A stretch of DNA of 64,000 nucleotides from Anaeramoeba flamelloides (taxonomy: Eukaryota; Metamonada; Anaeramoebidae), in the NCBI GenBank assembly GCA_027625915.1, contig JANTQA010000036.1, forward strand, positions 1,731,501 through 1,795,500, read 5' to 3'. Within the stretch, counting starts at the first letter, position 1; each line of letters begins with the position of its first letter. Position numbers and translations under genes: made by a program. The notes under the pieces were generated by a model that did no database searches, was not told where the DNA came from, and worked only from the letters and a program-made list of their open reading frames with translations. Positions 34,409-45,740 of the stretch are shown here, one piece after another.

Positions 34409-34809
34409 CAGCCGTTCCAAGGCTACCATGAAATTTTGGATGAATCAAAATTTAATGTTGATATGAAATTTTCAAAAGCTGATTATAAGGATAATAAAGT
34501 TCAAATGAAAAAAAAATTCCTAAATGAGTTGATATGAAAAATATTCAATTAATGTGATCGAAAAATAAATTCATTTTTTTCAGTGTAAATTTTCTGTAGT
34601 TTCTTATGGAATTTTTGATGTTTAGAGTAATTTTGGGTTCTGAAAATTTATTTTTTGAAAATCAAGAAAAAATTCTTGAATATTGGCTCATTTAGGAATT
34701 TTTTTTTTTCAATATGAGCTTTATTATTCTCTTATTGATTTTGTTTAAAATTTATATTAAAATCAAAATTTGATATTGATGAAATTTCACGGTAACCTTG
34801 GATTGACTG
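34409..34809. mobile_element. 401-bp TA-flanked MITE (CAGCCGTTCCAA ends)
   Basis: Ends are inverse over ~33 nt: left CAGCCGTTCCAAGGCTACC, right GGTAACCTTGGATTGACTG. TA lies on both sides (34,407-34,408 and 34,810-34,811), as for Tc1/mariner insertions. The outermost bases resemble those of the elements at 46,674 and 47,860, but the interior is different. Non-coding. Confidence 0.8.
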
Positions 34810-36033
34810 TATTTGTTAATCTTCTAAAAATAAAATAAAGTAAAAAAAAAAAAATAAAAAAAAATTTGGACATTTATTATGAAATTTAGTTTCATTATGA
34901 TCGTAAAAAAAAAAAAACAATTTATCAGATTTTTTTCTGATGAAAAATCTGAACCTATTTTAGAGTTATAGTTTATTTTTAGATTTGAAAAAGGAAAAAC
35001 AAAAAATTTCCAAATTTAACAATTTTTATTTGTTAATCATTACTAAAAAATTGAATTCATTATTTTTAATAATATTTCTAATTGATATTTTATAACCATT
35101 AAAGATTTTAAACCTAATATGATTTGCTTTCAATGATAGCATATTTTTAATTAAGAAAAATCAATGATAGAAGCTAATCTCCCTAAGCTGGAAAAAAAAA
35201 AAAAAAAAAATTTTTTTTCAGGTTTGATGAATGAAAAATTCAATCTTTTGGGTATCAAGTTCACCAAAGTATACCCAACACATATAAAGAAAAAAAAAAA
35301 GCAAACTTATTCATAGAAACCACAAATTTTAATGCCTCTTCTTTTGAAAAATAATTTTAAAAAGATCAAAAAAGGAAAATGAAATTTTTTTCCAATTTTA
35401 ATATTCAGATTGTAATATATCTTCATTGTTTTGTAGATTTTCATTTTTTTTTTAACAATAAGTATCGAATAGAAATTTAAGGTTTATTGTTTTCCAGAAA
35501 GTCCTCAAGGTTTGTCAAACTTATAAATTTTTATTGTGTAAAAAATAAGTTGGAAAAAAAGACTTTTTTCTCATTTTGAATTTCCTCCTCACAATAAATT
35601 TAAATTTAAGAAATAGAAATATTATCTCAAGTCCACAAAGAACAATAAGTTGAGGGTCTAAAAAATTACATTTTAAAAGTATCATTTGTGATTTTTTCAA
35701 CTATTATAAGTATAAATATTTTGTAAATTGAAATAAAAATTTCAAAATTCTAATGGAAAATACAAGTTTAGATCAAAAATAGAAAATTGTTTTCAGATTC
35801 AGTCTTCTTTCCATAAACTTTTGAGACACTGTTCCTCAATCTTTACAAAGATCAACAAGTTCCTCAATAAAACAAAATATAAAAAAAAAATCCAAAAAAA
35901 GAAACAATTTAGTGATCACAAAACAAAATAAAAATAAAAAAAAAAATAAATTAAAATAAAAGACAACAAATTGTGGAACAAAAAAAGAAATGATTAAAAA
36001 AATCATATGATCGACACCTTTTGTTGTTGAAAC

Positions 36034-36756
36034 TTAGAAATGGTTAATAATTGCAAAGAATAATAAAAGGAATGAGCAGACAACAAAACCAGCCGCGGAC
36101 GTTTCATCCACCTCTTCTGCATATTGCAATGTTGCATACAATCCATTTTCCTCGTCATTGCCATCTGGAATGAAGCAAGTATCGTAAGGATGGGTCTCTG
36201 TCTTTTCAACAGGATCTTGACATTCTTCGTTTGTATAGTCGTATCCTATAACATTTTCTTCAGAAATTTTGACGATTGTACTATTCCCGTTTTCTGGGTA
36301 ACAGTAGCCGTCGATAAAGGTAACCTGAAAGAATTCTTCAGCGTCACACTCTGGACTATCAATATGGACTGTAAGTTTGGCGATATTCCTTTCGTCAAGC
36401 GGGAAATAATGAAACATATAAGATGAACCAGCCTCTGTATCGTTATAGCACACTTCGACCTTGAAAGAATAATCAGTTTGCTCAGCACTACAACCGTTTG
36501 ATTCCTTGTAGTTTTCCCAAGTGACCTCTTCCTTTTCACTATCGTATGAATACTTGCGGCTATAATCGAGTAATAAATAGCAATGATCTTCGATGAAGGT
36601 ATTAAGCGTATCAATCTCGCCTGTGCAACTGTACCCAACCCATTCTGTGTATTTGATCATATTCAAATCTTCCCATTCATCTTCAGAAAATGTTCCTTCA
36701 CAAAAACACAAACTTAGAACAAGAGAAAAGAAAAAAATTGTTGCGAAAAATTGCAT
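36034..36756 (-). CDS. small secreted cysteine-rich protein, probably GPI-anchored; unknown function
   Basis: A single-exon frame of 240 aa if started at Met 36756. I chose that start because it opens with a textbook signal peptide (MQFFATIFFFSLVLSLCFC, residues 1-19). The frame is open 52 codons further upstream, but that part is not gene-like. The mature region is acidic and Tyr-rich, with eight cysteines spaced through it, an even number that could form four disulfides, and an NDT and an NST site for N-glycosylation. The C-terminus is a small-residue patch (ETSAAG) followed by a ~17-residue hydrophobic tail to the end, the pattern of a GPI-attachment signal; a single-pass membrane anchor is the alternative. 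I do not recognise a family. Codon and residue mix are clearly coding, unlike the flanks. Confidence 0.75.
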   Translation of the reverse strand: MQFFATIFFFSLVLSLCFCEGTFSEDEWEDLNMIKYTEWVGYSCTGEIDTLNTFIEDHCYLLLDYSRKYSYDSEKEEVTWENYKESNGCSAEQTDYSFKVEVCYNDTEAGSSYMFHYFPLDERNIAKLTVHIDSPECDAEEFFQVTFIDGYCYPENGNSTIVKISEENVIGYDYTNEECQDPVEKTETHPYDTCFIPDGNDEENGLYATLQYAEEVDETSAAGFVVCSFLLLFFAIINHF

Positions 36757-38994
36757 TATAAAAAAAATAAGGAAACCATAACACAAAAATTCACTTCTGT
36801 GCAAAAAACTATTTGAAATAAAACACGCTTGCTTACAATTGACCAGTCTGTAAATTACTTTAGTTAGGGTATAAAGGTGAGAAGTTGGGTATAAATCTTT
36901 GTTTTTTGTCAATTATAAAATTATTTTTTGACAACTATTTAATGAATAATTTTTATTCTAATAGCCGAAGGGAAATTCTGACTTCACTCAAACAAAAGCA
37001 ATTTGTAACACAACAAATTTTCAAAATTTATCATTCGCTAATCTTCTTCAAATTTTCCTTTGAGTTCAATTGTTCACCAATAGTGATATTTTAACATTAG
37101 GAAATATCTGTTGTGAGAAATTCTCAATTGGATATCCTAAAGGATTTTTACCATATTTTTTTCTTTTGAATTGAAAAAAATAATTTTACAAAATCTAATA
37201 GAGGGTTAATTTAAAAATAAACAAATGTAGTATCCATTTAAGACTGATTAAAAATAAAACAAAGTCAAGAAAAAAAAATTTGAAAAGAGATCTCATAATA
37301 TCGTCCACTCAATTTTTCAAAGTGTTGGACTTTTTCTTATATTTCTAAAAACATTTATTCTTTAATGAATTGGAAAAAATTTATAGTCCTATTTTCGAAC
37401 AAAGAAAAGAAGGAATTTTTGTGATCAAGGTCTTAATAGTGAAGTGTTTGAAAACCAAACTAAATTAAATATAAGTTGATCAAAAAATTTTCAAAGAAGT
37501 TTCTGAAATAAGAGTTCAAAAAGTTTGACGTGTGTGTTACTACATCTTTTGTAAACATTAATAAAACCTTTTAAAAAATTTCCTATTAAAAAAAAAATTT
37601 ACAAATGGAAAAAAATTTTCAAATCAATTTTGATTATTAGAAAGTTCGGAAAAGAAAATTTTTCATTTATTTTTTTACTTATTTTTGATTGATCACACAA
37701 GATTTATGAAAACAGAAATTTCTCAAGCTAATTAATACCCATTATTACTATCAGTGAATTCTTAAAACTAATTTTACCATTAAACGAAAAAATCCAAAAA
37801 ATGCACCAAAAAATTCAATTTAACGAAGGTTGACAATTAAATCTCAAATTGTAAAAATTGAGAGAGCTTAAATCTTGGTTTATTTGATGTTTTGAATTCT
37901 ATTTTGATACCAATAATACAACCTAATTTTTGTACTTGGTTTTTTTTTGTAAATTAACAAAAAAAGACATTAAAAAATATTTGAAAATTGAACTTTTTGA
38001 CTTTTGTTTGTCAATTAAAACCGATTTCATATTTTTTTCTAGAAGACAATTTTTAACCAGAAGGGTCAGACAATTTTATGAAATATAAGAAGATTTGTTT
38101 TTTTTTGAAATAAAAATTTGAAATTATACATGATTTTGGAATTTTTTTAGGGGATAATTTCAAGAAAATTTTATTTTCCATCTGATCAAATAACTTGTGA
38201 AGACTTTTTAACACACAATTCAAAATAAAATCTATGTTCTTTTTTTCAAGTAACCGCATACATTAAAAAATCAAATAAAGGGCAATAAACAACAATTAAA
38301 TACGATTTTGGTTTCATAATTTTGGTTATAAAAAAATAAATTGCAAAAATTCAAGATCATACATAAAATTTATCTTAAAAAAATATAGTTAATTGTGGAT
38401 GATATTTTCAAAATAAAAAAAAAAAATTTACTAAAAATAAAAAAAAACTACGAAAAAATTGAAAAAATTGAACAAATTCCTTCCTAATTTGAAAGTTTCT
38501 CGAAATCTCAGGAATTTCACCTTCAAAAGTGATTTAACTTCAATGGTACGATTGAATAGTTTTTATATGTTGTATTGGGACAAGAAATAAAAAAAAAGGA
38601 AAAAAAAATAGATTTTATTATTATTCCTGTTATTTTCCAATTTATATATGAAAATTTTTATTTCAATTCCTAAAATGAATATTAATTATTATTACTACAA
38701 CCAAATTAGCAGAGCAATATTTTTGTCTTAGAGTTCACTATGGAAGTTTAATATATTGTCTAAAAACATCATTTATAAACGACCTTGGCAAGATCTTGGG
38801 TTTTTCTTTCAACTTATAAAAAAGTAAAATATTTTGGGATTGTGAACTAAAAATTTTTATTTTTTATTTGGAAAATAATATTATTATTATTTCGAAAGAA
38901 GAAAATTAATTTACCCTTAGAGCGGTTATATTTATATTAATTTAAGAAATAAACCAAAAATTTATTTATTTTTCTTTTTATCTCATAAAATAAT

Positions 38995-39560
38995 AAAAAA
39001 ACACCATTAGCCTTCCCGGATTTTTTTTGTTTATTTGTAAAATTAATAGATTTTCGTTAGACTTTTTTTGAGTTTTCTATTTATTTGTGAAGTATTCTAG
39101 GAATTTTTGAGGTTCTCTGATTTATTGTGAAAATCTATCGATTTTCTTTAGGTTTTTTTTACCTTTTGAAATAAACTGAAAATTTATTAAAATTTTCAGT
39201 TTATTTCAAAAAGTAAAAAAAACCTAGAACACTTCACAAATAAAGAGAAAATCCGAAAAAACCTAACAAAAATCAATAGATCGTCTAAATAAAAGATAAA
39301 ACCTCAAACAAACCTAGAACACTTTGAAAAACAAAACACAAACCAACCTAACGAAAATATATTAATTTTACAAATAAACAAAAAAATCCGAGAAGGCTAA
39401 TGGTGTTTTTTTATTATTTAAAATGAAAGGTAATTAAATAAATTTTCTTGTTATCTATAAAATTAAAAAAAAAAAAACAACTAGGCACTTGACAGTAATC
39501 AACATCACTCTAAGGTACACTAGGCCACTTTAAAACATTCAAACCCTAGCTAATACTCTA
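38995..39560. repeat. AACCTAACG-family palindromic repeat, copy D
   Basis: The centre is a near-perfect palindrome: arm 39,151-39,184 pairs with 39,191-39,224 (one mismatch seen). Outward lie CTAGAACACTTCACAAATAA and modules AACCTAACAAA and AACCTAACGAA. An outer hairpin pairs GCCTTCTCGGATTTTTT-like sequence at about 39,360-39,400 with its inverse at about 39,010. A degenerate decamer zone (CTAGGCACTTG, CACTCTAAGGTACACTAGGC) closes it at about 39,480-39,535. No coding sequence. Confidence 0.8.
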
Positions 39561-40190
39561 TGTCACTTTTTAAATTAATTTTTTATATATTATTATCACT
39601 ATAACTAATAATTTGACATAATCTTCACTATTTTTTCCAAAAATATTTATTATTTAATTCCCTCTAAACCTATTTAGAATTATGTTTAATAATTTTAAGT
39701 TTTCTATTTATAAATTAATATTTTCATTTTCCTTTTTTTCAAAAATTTCAAAATTTTTGAAATGTTTCTAAGATATATACTCTTAAGAAAAACTTTCTAA
39801 TTTCTTTTTGAGTTTATTTCATCTTTTATAACTTAAAATTCAGGCTTTCTCATTTTTTTTTTCAGTTTCAAATAGTTCCTGGGAGAATGTTGAATAATTT
39901 TGAAAATTTTGGTGATTTTTTTTATTTTACCAATATTAATCATCCTGAAATTCCTCTAGCTAAGATATGATTAAAAATGGAAAAAAAGATAAAAAATTTT
40001 TTACTAATTTTTTACAATTTATCAGTATCTAAATACAAAGTAATCTTAAACTTTCGATACTTTTAAATACGAAATACCCATAATATAACCTGATTGAAAA
40101 CTATGAAGAATAATATTTTTATTTTTAGATTTAGAAACTTTTTGGAAAACGTATTGAAATGAAAAGTTTGTTTCAATTTATATTTAAATA

Positions 40191-40386
40191 TAGTCATTTT
40201 CACTTTTGAGACAGTTACTTTGAAAGAAATTCAGGGCACAAAAAAAAACTCAAATTAAAATACAAAATTCAAATTCTAGATAAATAATTTGTATAAAAAA
40301 CAATTACAATTTTTCTGCTTTAATTTGAAATTTTTTTCTGCTTTAAATTTCATTAAAAGTTTGTTTCTTAAAAGTGGAAGTGACTG
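40191..40386. mobile_element. 196-bp mariner-type foldback MITE, diverged copy
   Basis: Full-length inverted repeat with ends TAGTCATTTTCACTTTT and AAAAGTGGAAGTGACTG, flanked by TA on both sides (40,189-40,190 and 40,387-40,388). It aligns along its whole length with 48,931-49,127, including the GGCACAAAA and CTCAAATTAAA blocks and the AATTCAAATTCTAG centre. The arms are diverged, so this is an old insertion. Confidence 0.85.
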
Positions 40387-40389
40387 TAA

Positions 40390-40980
40390 TATCAATAGTA
40401 AAATCCATTTCACCTAAAGGTGACAAGCCAAAAATGGAAATTTCTCTTTATTTTGAAGAATAAACCAAACTTAGATTGTTTAGAAATATAAAAAATAGTA
40501 AACTCCGTATTAGAGTCGATAATCATCAAAGAAAAACCTGAACAAACCACAAATTTCAAATCAAAAAAAAATGTTAAAAATTTTTTTGGTCAACTTTCAT
40601 TGGAAGATCTAATGCAAAATTTCTCAATTTCTTTAGGAAATTACAATTATTGACAATAAGATTTTTCAACTTGTAAATATATGAATTTTAAAAGAACAGA
40701 CAAAACCTCACTTTTCTTCATGTTATTTTAGAGTTTCAAACTTTTTTTTTATCAAATTTAATTTTTAAAAAAAGAAAACAAAAAAAGATAAAGAAAAAAT
40801 AAAAAATAAAGATCATAAACAAAAAAAAATAGTAAAAATTTACAAAATGAGAAAAAATGGTTTTGATCTAAAATTGAAAATTTTTTAGTTTGAGAAGAAT
40901 AATGAATTAAACTCATAGAATATATTCTATTTCTTCAATAAAACTGGGCGACTTTGACTGAAAAAGAGTTTACATTATTT
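40390..40980 (+). repeat. dispersed ~590-bp repeat, copy 2 (GACTGAAAAAGAGTTTA end)
   Basis: Direct-orientation counterpart of 33,420-33,970, with the same block order and the same terminal TTTGACTGAAAAAGAGTTTA. It begins immediately after the mariner-type MITE. No ORF. Confidence 0.75.
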
Positions 40981-42937
40981 CAAAAAAATTTTTTTTGCAA
41001 TTAAAAAAAGGTAATTTTATTCAGTTTTTTGTAATTTAAAAGGTGTCATTAAAAAAAGTCTGCTAACAGTGGTATTTGTTATCATCATTGTAATTATGCG
41101 CATTACTAAGATGAAATTTTCTACTGTTCATTTTCTGAAAATGCAATACACTTACGAAATAATTTTTACACACCATTTTAATTCTGAAAATTGATAGTTT
41201 TACTCACAATATTAATTCGAGCACTTGAGAAATTCTACAAAATGTCAAAACAAAAAAACTTCGATTTTAATTCGAAAATTGTCAAAAAATAAAAATTTAC
41301 ACATTGAGAATAGATTTAAAGTTATTGCATCGGTACCAAATTCGTGCATGCCAATATATATGAATTGATAAACTCTTTTTTTAAAGATAATATTTAGCAT
41401 TACCGATCTGTTTTCAAAAAAATTATTTAAATAAATCAAATTGATAAAAATATGGTTAATATTTTTTCGGTTTGAAACAAAGCGGTAAAATATGTGTGAT
41501 ATTTACCCCTTTTGTTCATTTTATTTTTAAAAAAAAAAAAAAAATCAAAGTTATCTTCAAAATAATCCACATACACGATAAGTTAGTTATAGAATTTCTT
41601 TTTTCAATATTTTTCATTTTTTTGACAAGAAAAAAATAAGTTGAATTGTTAAGAATTTCGATGAAGTTTAATCCAAAAAAAAATTTATGATGAATACAAT
41701 GAACAAAAATAATCAATAATAAATATCTTTTCTGTGTTTTATTTAAAGAATTTAGAACAGGTCTAACAAACAATATAAAGAGTTTAATATATAAATAGAA
41801 TTAAATAATTATTTTCTACGAATCCAATAGAGTATATTATATTCTTATTCCCATTACAGATATATTTATATAATATTTCACCAATTATTTATATATTGAG
41901 CAATCTTTAGTAATATTTTAATTTTCCATTAAAAAATTACTTTCTTTCTTTTTTTGTAATGACTTCATTGAAACTGTACCAATTTGACATTTTTTAAGAA
42001 GATATTGGAAATTTACCCATCTATGATTACGGTCTTAATGAAGAAAAAATAAAATATGTAGATGTATATTTATATAAATATATTTATAAAGAGAAAAATA
42101 GAAATAGAATTTTGATAAATGGTATTTAATTATTTTTATTACAAAAGAAGTGATGAAAAATTATTAAGGATGTAAAAATAATATTATTGTTATTTTTCTC
42201 GAGAGCAAAAATATTAAAAAAACTATAAAAAATGATGCTATATTTTTCAGATCTACATCACTTGATATATTTGATATTACATTTATTAAATCTGAAATAA
42301 AAAATATGAGGTATATATTTTCTTATGGTAAATTTTAATACAGCATTATAACTGCATTTCTTATAATATAGTTTAAGAATTTAAATTTTTATTTTGTCTT
42401 TAAAATTATTGATCAGTTTCGGTGTTAAAGTTTTTAGAAACTAGTTCCAATTGTAAGACGAACTATTTTCAAAATTAAGGATTATGTCCCTTGAAATGGT
42501 AAAAAAGACCATCTTGTGTATAGTGTAAAATCTTGTTATTTTGCTTCTTAGTTGAAGGATCTGCAACTTCTTATGAATTTTATGGGTTGTTAAAAAAAGA
42601 ATTTTTTTTATTTTTTTCTGTAATGAGAAATCGGAATTTGGTCAGGAAAGTACCATAGATCCATAGATATTTAATAATAACTGAGGAACTAATGCACAAA
42701 TATTGAGATTTTTATTTAGTTTTATTTCACTTTTTTAAAAATTTTCTAAAAATCTGTTTCAGAAATCAATTGAGTAATTGGGAAATTAATACTTGAATCT
42801 TCTTCTTGTTAGTTGGAGATTCTAAAAAAAGAATATTCCAATTAATACTCTGAAAAGAAAGATTTTATTTTTTCATTTCAAAAAAATGTTCTTTATGATC
42901 CAAAATTTTTTAAAATTTTTTAAAAAGGAAAAATACA

Positions 42938-44206
42938 ATAGAGGTTTTGATGATAACAAGTATTATCACAATATTCACAATAAAATCGCGATAGTCTGAA
43001 AAAATCGTGATTAGTCCTACTTTATTGCGAAAAAACAGATTATCACGATAAAATAAAAATCGTGATATATAAAATTATTTTTTTGAAATCACTTTTAAAA
43101 AAAATATCTTGACTTTAAAAAAAGCTTTGAGACTTTTCCAACTATTTCCCCCCTTTAAAAATGTCAGAAAGTGTCTGAAAGGTTGTAAAGTGTCTTCAAG
43201 TGTTTGAAAGGTGTGGAAGACATAAAGCTTATTAAAAGCATGATACTGTTTGTTGAAGTGGAAAAAAAATGTTTTCTTTTCATTTTTTTTTTTAACAAAA
43301 TATAAAATGCTCTTCGTGCAATTTATGATCAAAAAAATAATGATCCTTTTCAAAAAAGTACTTGGATATAAAAAGAAAGTGTTTTTTTTTAAATGGGGTT
43401 TTTACCTTCACAAGTTAAATAATCAAAAAGAAGAAAGAGAGATTTTCCTTCTTATTTGATAACCGATCAAAAAAAAGCCTTTAAACTCTAGTTGTGTTTT
43501 TTGTTCTATACCAAGATATTCTGAGAAGAAGAATAACAAAAAGAAAACAAATTCACAAACAATCTAAATAATTGGTGATAATGTGATTAGGTTGATGTGA
43601 AGGTATTTCGAAAAGTTATCCTAACTCCTTTCAGCTTTCATTGAATAAAGAAAATGTTTTGACCCAAGATAACATTCTTTAAAGAACGGGTGAAGAAGGG
43701 TTAGTTGTTTTAGAACAGATTTTATTCAAAACAATTTATAACGCCACGATTAACTGAGAAACCATTTATTTGTATTTTGCTATTACATTTGTTGATGTAA
43801 AGGATCGATCGATATGTCAACCAAACTCAAAATAAAAAATAATGAAAACTTTTGATCTGATCCTTGATTGAACTAAGTATCTTTTTTGTTGTTTTTTCAA
43901 ATAATAATTTTTTTTTCAACAGATCTATTTTTCGATCAAACAAAATTTTTCCTTTTGAAAAATATTGTAGAATTAGACCTAAAAGGCATCAACTATTATT
44001 TCACGATTTACTTTTTCTCACAATATTTTTGCATTTATCCAGTTTTTTAGACAATTATCGTGATTTTATATAATTTCACGATTTGTGATATTATTGCCAA
44101 TGATATTGTTTATTGTAATTTTTTAGATAATCCTGGATTTTGATAGAGATAATTTCGATTTTTGAAGCTTTATCGTGACTTGACAAAGATATCATCAAAT
44201 CCTCTA
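42938..44206 (-). mobile_element. TCGCGA-array element, copy a (inverted, decayed)
   Basis: About 1,269 bp. The ends ATAGAGGTTTTGATGATAAC and GATATCATCAAATCCTCTA are inverse. Inside both ends are short arrays derived from the palindrome TCGCGA, here mostly TCGTGA, TCACGA or TTGCGA with one intact unit. Internal blocks (GAAAGTGTCTGAAAGGTTG, CTTCAAGTGTTTGAAAG, GATCCTTGATTG, GGATCGATCGAT) match the copies at 54.1 and 60.2 kb in the opposite orientation. The short frames within it (43,075-43,353 minus and others) are repeat sequence, not genes. Confidence 0.88.
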
Positions 44207-44405
44207 ACAACTTTATTTTTTATTTTTAGAAGAATAATATAAATCATTCATATTTTTTAGAAAAATTCCCATTTAGAAAAATTTTGCTTGAAAAAAAATA
44301 ATTATTTTCTTTTATTTTTAAATTTAAAAACATTATTCTTAACCATAAAATAATTTATAAATGAATTACAAGCTAAAACAGACCTTACAAAAAATATGAT
44401 AAAGA

Positions 44406-44804
44406 GTGACAAAAAAAAAAAAAAAAAAATCAAAAGACTCTCATGAATTTACAAAGAAGACAAAAACACAATCCAATGAAAAAGAAACAAGAAGTGATTT
44501 CCATAGTAACCGTCCATTTTTCAAATCTTCAAGAAGAAAAAAGTATAAGAATAACAACAAATATGCACAATATATTGATCTTAAAATAAACACAAAAAAA
44601 ATACTGAAACAAGACCAAAGCCTTCAAAAAGAAGTCGAAATTATAATAGAAACAATAAACATTCAACCACCCAAATTATTATTTAATAAACACAAGAAAA
44701 AGAATCCAAATTTCAAACTTATGAGAAAGTTTTATTCAAAAAGAATTAACAAGTACTTCCAAACGCTTGAAAATGATAATTTTCCAGCAATAAACATAAT
44801 TTAG
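44406..44804 (+). pseudogene. Lys-rich orphan ORF without an ATG start
   Basis: The frame has gene-like composition over ~130 codons (KKTKTQSNEKETRSDFHSN, a KYAQYIDLKINTK segment, QPPKLLFNKHKKKNP) but opens with GTG and a run of Lys codons from a 19-nt A tract. A stop (TAA at 44,400) lies just upstream in frame. The nearest ATG (44,396) is out of frame by the length of the A tract. It may be the last exon of a spliced gene (AG dinucleotides lie at 44,403-44,406), a gene whose A tract is mis-sized by one in the assembly, or a relic. Basic and Asn-rich; no family recognised. It starts 200 nt after the end of a TCGCGA element. Confidence 0.4.
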
Positions 44805-45039
44805 ATGGTTTGAAATCAGTTTTTTTAATTTTTTTTTATTCAGTTTCATTTAAACAAATAAAAAAGCTCTTTACTCTGGTTTTTTATTTCTTTTTAATTT
44901 TTTTAAATTATTCAAAAAATTTTTGTCAACATTTTAATTGCTTCTTTGAAAATTTAACAAAGGATTTTATGAAAAATTCCTTTTTCCATTAAAATGATAA
45001 AGAAAACAAAAAGAAAATATTGTTTTATTTTGAACCAAT

Positions 45040-45310
45040 AAATAATTCTTTAATAGTCCAAATAATTGGTTCCCCATTTGAAAAATATTTATTAAATTTA
45101 AAATATTTTTGAAAGATAATAAAATAACCTCTTAACTCTGAAAAAAAAATATTCAAATTTTTTCGGATCAAATTTCTAAAAAATCTTGAAAATTTGATTT
45201 TTTCGAACTTAAATTATAAAATACCTTTAAAAATAATAATTGATCAAAGATCTCTTATTAACCAAATAGTGTTTATTATAAGTGAAAGTTATTAAAAAAA
45301 GGTGAAAAAT
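45040..45310 (+). repeat. dispersed ~265-bp repeat, second copy
   Basis: Direct counterpart of 1,035-1,300, sharing TTCTTTAATAGTC, AAAATATTTATTAAATTTAA, CTCTTATTAACC and TATAAGT in the same order. Diverged, with small indels. No ORF. Confidence 0.55.
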
Positions 45311-45344
45311 TAGCAAATGTTTAATTTTTTTATAAAACAATTTT

Positions 45345-45475
45345 TTCGTGATCATGTAATGAAAATGCATATCTTGAGGTAATTGTATTGTGATATCACT
45401 CAACTCTTGGAATCGCCTTAATGTGTTTCTTCCTTCTCGTCCATTAATGCACGATGAGTTAACTCAGTTTTTTGA
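45345..45475 (-). pseudogene. coding-like island, unrecognised
   Basis: A higher-GC patch whose minus strand reads NSSCINGREGRNTLRRFQEL and then SDITIQLPQDMHFHYMI without a stop. The residue mix is protein-like and unlike the flanks. No start codon or clear splice signal frames it and the reading is stopped just upstream. It may be an isolated exon or a transposase or retroelement relic. I do not recognise it. Confidence 0.3.
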
Positions 45476-45649
45476 TCTGACAAAACTGATAAATTAAAAT
45501 TTTAACATTGTTCAGATATTTTTTAATGATTTTGTTTTAGTTAAGAGTGTTTAATTAAGTTTTATTCTTATTTAAGAAAAATCATTTTTATTTTTATTTT
45601 TATTTTTTTTTCTTTATTTTTTAAATTTAATTTCCAAGTTTCCCATATT

Positions 45650-45740
45650 AAACTATTTTCCAGTCAAAGGGATCCAGTTTTATTAAAGAAATAAAACAAA
45701 TTTTATGAGTTTTAACCAACATTCTTCTCAAAATAAATTT
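45650..45740 (-). repeat. inverted fragment of the GACTGAAAAAGAGTTTA repeat
   Basis: Read on the minus strand it shows GAGAAGAATGTTG, AAAACTCATAAAATTTG, AATAAAACTGGATCCC and TTTGACTGGAAAATAGTTTA, matching the right end of the 33.4- and 40.4-kb repeats. A further short match, CTTTGACTGAAGAAGAGTTT, lies at about 46,252-46,271 on the plus strand. Confidence 0.7.

Larger units (their letters stand above)
32024..36033. other. convergent intergenic region between sirtuin and secreted-protein gene
   Basis: Both genes end here. Holds an AATAAA-rich 3' flank of the sirtuin (about 32,170-32,195), a ~550-bp dispersed repeat (about 33,420-33,970), a 401-bp TA-flanked MITE (34,409-34,809) and many A/T homopolymers. 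A motif like the TTTTCCCATTTATTATTCAA repeat occurs near 35,385. No supportable gene. Confidence 0.6.
36757..44395. other. 7.6-kb gene-poor region
   Basis: No convincing gene. The frames at 38,053-38,259, 41,245-41,439 and 41,516-41,773 (all minus) are short, Phe/Ile/Lys-rich and unrecognised. Listed separately are palindromic repeat copy D, a 196-bp mariner-type MITE, a dispersed repeat copy, and an inverted copy of the TCGCGA element. From 37,100 to 38,990 and from 41,000 to 42,900 I see nothing specific beyond AT-rich DNA. Confidence 0.6.

Noticed and set aside
36034-36912. 292-aa start for the secreted protein
   Set aside because: The extra 52 residues are not gene-like and would bury a perfect signal peptide; the Met at 36756 is preferred.
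43075-43353. 92-aa ORF in the TCGCGA element as a transposase
   Set aside because: The frame is not kept in the other copies and contains no transposase motif; it is repeat DNA.
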